Shown here: positions 62,291 through 64,000 of the stretch, piece by piece
Numbering within the stretch: the stretch's first letter is position 1
How the letters are laid out: every line of letters starts with the position of its first letter
Origin: Streptomyces aureocirculatus
Lineage (GTDB): Bacteria; Actinomycetota; Actinomycetes; Streptomycetales; Streptomycetaceae
Direction of reading: 5' to 3'
Length of the DNA: 64,000 nucleotides
Assembly: GCF_000720475.1 (NCBI RefSeq)
Contig: NZ_JOAP01000001.1
Coordinates: 310,001 to 374,000, forward strand
The notes under the pieces: generated by a model
Databases searched by the model: none
Seen by the model: the letters and a program-made list of their open reading frames with translations, nothing else
Told to the model about the DNA's origin: nothing
Position numbers and translations under genes: made by a program

Positions 62291-64000
62291 TCACTCGGCG
62301 GCGATGGCCCGCAGCACGTCGAGGCGGGCGGCGCGCCGGGCGGGTCGCAGTCCCGCGAGGGCTCCCGCCGCAAGGCCCACCAGGGTGACCACGGCGAGCT
62401 GTGCCGGTGGCAGCGCGAAGGCGAAGGCGGTGTCGGACGCTCCGTCGGAGGCCTTCACGAGGACCCAGCCGAGGAAGCCGCCGAGCGCGAGGCCGCCCGC
62501 CGTGCCGAACGCGGCGACCAGGACGGACTCCCAGCGGACCATGGCCCGCAACTGCCCGCGGGTCTGGCCGACGGCCCGCAGCAGCCCCAGTTCGCGGGTG
62601 CGTTCGTGCATCGCGAGGGTCAGGGTGTTGGCGATGCCGAGGAGCGCGATGAGTACGGCGAGCGCGAGCAGGGCGTAGACGAGGGTCAGCATCATGTCGA
62701 TGCCGCCCGCCGCGGACCGCGCGTACTCGTCGCGGGTCTGGACCTCCGGGTTCCCGTACGCCTTCGCCACCGCGGACACGGCGTGCTTGCCGTCGGCCGC
62801 GCTCACGCCGTCCTTGAAGGTCACCGACACCAGCGTGTCGGAGTCCTGGCCTCGGTGCGGGGCCCAGGCGTCACGGGTGATGACGTAGTCACCGACGAGT
62901 TCGGACCGCCCGTACACGGCGCGGACGGTGAAGGTGTCCTTCTTGCCGTCGGTGAAGGCGAGTTCGGCCCGGTCGCCGACCGTCAGGTGCTGTGCGTCGG
63001 CCTCGCCGCGGGTGAGGGCGATGCCGTCGTCGCCGAGGCCGTTCAGGCTTCCCTCGACCGTGCCGAGGTCGAAGGACTTGGCGAGCGCTACCGGGTCGGT
63101 GACGGTCAACTCCCGTCCCTCACCGTTGACTTCGGCCACTCCCCTGCCGAGGCCGACGGCCGTGGCGACCTCCGGGCGCTCCGCGACGGCTGGTGCGAGG
63201 CGCGGGCTGAGGCCACTCCCGCCCGCGCCGAACGACGGGGTGCTCACCGCGACGTCGCCCGCGAACGAACGCGACACCGTCTGGTCCATGGTGGCCTTCA
63301 GCGAGGCGCCGAAGACCGTGAACAGCGAGACGACGGCGACGCCGATCATCAGGGCGCTCGCGGTGGCGGCGGTCCGCTTCGGGCTGCGCAGGGCGTTGCG
63401 CCGGGCCAGCGAACCGGTGACACCGCGCAGTTGGTCGAGGGGCCCGCCGATGATCCGCACCGCCCACGTGGACGCGACCGGGCCGAGGACCACGAACGCC
63501 ACCAGGGCGAGTACCGCGCCGGCGCCCGCGAGCAGGACGGACGGCGACACCAGAACGCCTGTCAGGGCGAGGGCCACGGCGGTCGGCGCGAGGACGGCTC
63601 CCACGACCACGCGGGCGCGGGAGGCGGCGGACTGGTCGACGGCCGCCTCCCGCAGCGCCGCCAACGGGGCCGTGCGCCCTGCCCGGACGGCGGGCAGCAG
63701 CGCGGAGGCCACGCACACGACGACGCCGACCGCGAGGGGCAGCAGCATCGACGTGCCGCTGAGCACCAGATCGCCCTCGGGGAAGGGGAAACCGATGGCG
63801 GGGAACAGCGCCTGTAGGCCGACTGCGATGCCGATGCCGCCCGCGAGCCCCGCCGCGGACGCCACCACGGCCACCGCGCCCGCCTCGGTCAGCGTCGCCG
63901 CGGTGACCTGCCCGCGCGAGGCGCCGAGCGCGCGCAGCAGGGCGTTCTCGCGGGTGCGCTGGGCGACGACGATGACGAAGGTGTTGTGGATGGAGAACGT
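62291..64000 (-). CDS. FtsX-like ABC transporter permease (5' end outside window)
   Basis: C-terminal 570 residues of a large ABC permease of the MacB/FtsX class, open at the window edge (NTFVIVVAQRTRENALLRAL, GASRGQVTAATLTEAGAVAV). Two FtsX domains are visible: LALVAFVVLGPVASTWAVRI and LTLVYALLALAVLIALLGIA, NTLTLAMHERTRELGLLRAV, with a large extracytoplasmic part between (GKKDTFTVRAVYGRSELVGD). Usually paired with an ATPase gene; it is not in the window. Start not visible. Confidence 0.93.
   Translation of the reverse strand, partial: TFSIHNTFVIVVAQRTRENALLRALGASRGQVTAATLTEAGAVAVVASAAGLAGGIGIAVGLQALFPAIGFPFPEGDLVLSGTSMLLPLAVGVVVCVASALLPAVRAGRTAPLAALREAAVDQSAASRARVVVGAVLAPTAVALALTGVLVSPSVLLAGAGAVLALVAFVVLGPVASTWAVRIIGGPLDQLRGVTGSLARRNALRSPKRTAATASALMIGVAVVSLFTVFGASLKATMDQTVSRSFAGDVAVSTPSFGAGGSGLSPRLAPAVAERPEVATAVGLGRGVAEVNGEGRELTVTDPVALAKSFDLGTVEGSLNGLGDDGIALTRGEADAQHLTVGDRAELAFTDGKKDTFTVRAVYGRSELVGDYVITRDAWAPHRGQDSDTLVSVTFKDGVSAADGKHAVSAVAKAYGNPEVQTRDEYARSAAGGIDMMLTLVYALLALAVLIALLGIANTLTLAMHERTRELGLLRAVGQTRGQLRAMVRWESVLVAAFGTAGGLALGGFLGWVLVKASDGASDTAFAFALPPAQLAVVTLVGLAAGALAGLRPARRAARLDVLRAIAAE

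Overview
The window is chromosomal DNA of a Streptomyces or a close relative. GC content is very high, codon third positions are almost always G or C, GTG starts are common, and the families are typical of the genus: SARP and STAND regulators, a PadR/SnoaL pair, a DUF6643 protein, a MEDS anti-sigma kinase and a TerD-domain protein. No rRNA, tRNA, prophage or CRISPR array was seen.

Layout. 0-7 kb: the 5' part of a phosphoketolase, then a damaged block. This block holds a MarR-like regulator with an internal lesion, an ABC ATPase lacking its first strand, a permease frameshifted by an exact 40-bp tandem duplication, and a FadR-type regulator lacking its N-terminus, followed by an intact CynX-type MFS transporter. 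7-15 kb: a regulatory island. A HTH-STAND-WD40 protein (minus) and a large SARP with NB-ARC and TPR domains (minus) flank a 94-aa secreted peptide (plus) that carries four NWPPP repeats. A small I36-type inhibitor protein is divergent from the SARP. 15-21 kb: a lipoprotein, an AMP-forming acyl ligase, and the wreck of an NHLM/NHLP-type RiPP export locus (precursor, HlyD, C39 peptidase/ABC and a second ABC, all broken). 21-23 kb: a STAS + MEDS/HATPase partner-switching pair.

23-32 kb: an FN3 lipoprotein with a DasR-like palindrome; a PadR/SnoaL divergent pair with a strikingly regular operator array; a TetR-aldehyde dehydrogenase operon; a LysR regulator; a surface protein; and a sugar isomerase/Gfo-Idh oxidoreductase operon. 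32-42 kb: FadH, Lrp/LysE, an Ogt-2OG oxygenase operon, an FG-GAP protein, a nitrobindin-like protein, and an rRNA methyltransferase-AlkB operon whose AlkB tail is replaced by a MITE-like sequence. 42-64 kb: mostly ordinary core genes: NUDIX, Lnt, O-antigen-ligase-like protein, racemase, hopanoid-type glycosyltransferase, TerD, MOSC, a beta-helix/AAA+ fusion, a membrane alpha/beta hydrolase, DeoR, SRPBCC, a cysteine desulfhydrase-like enzyme, an RsbW-like kinase and a partial FtsX-type permease.

Two themes stand out. First, the left third shows repeated small deletions, duplications and gene decay. Second, short tandem repeats are expanded, in frame and between genes, across the whole window. 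The best candidate for something undescribed is the multi-copy NWPPP secreted peptide between two signal-integrating regulators (STAND-WD40 and TPR-SARP), which looks like a possible peptide signal or multi-core product. This is an inference from architecture and context only.
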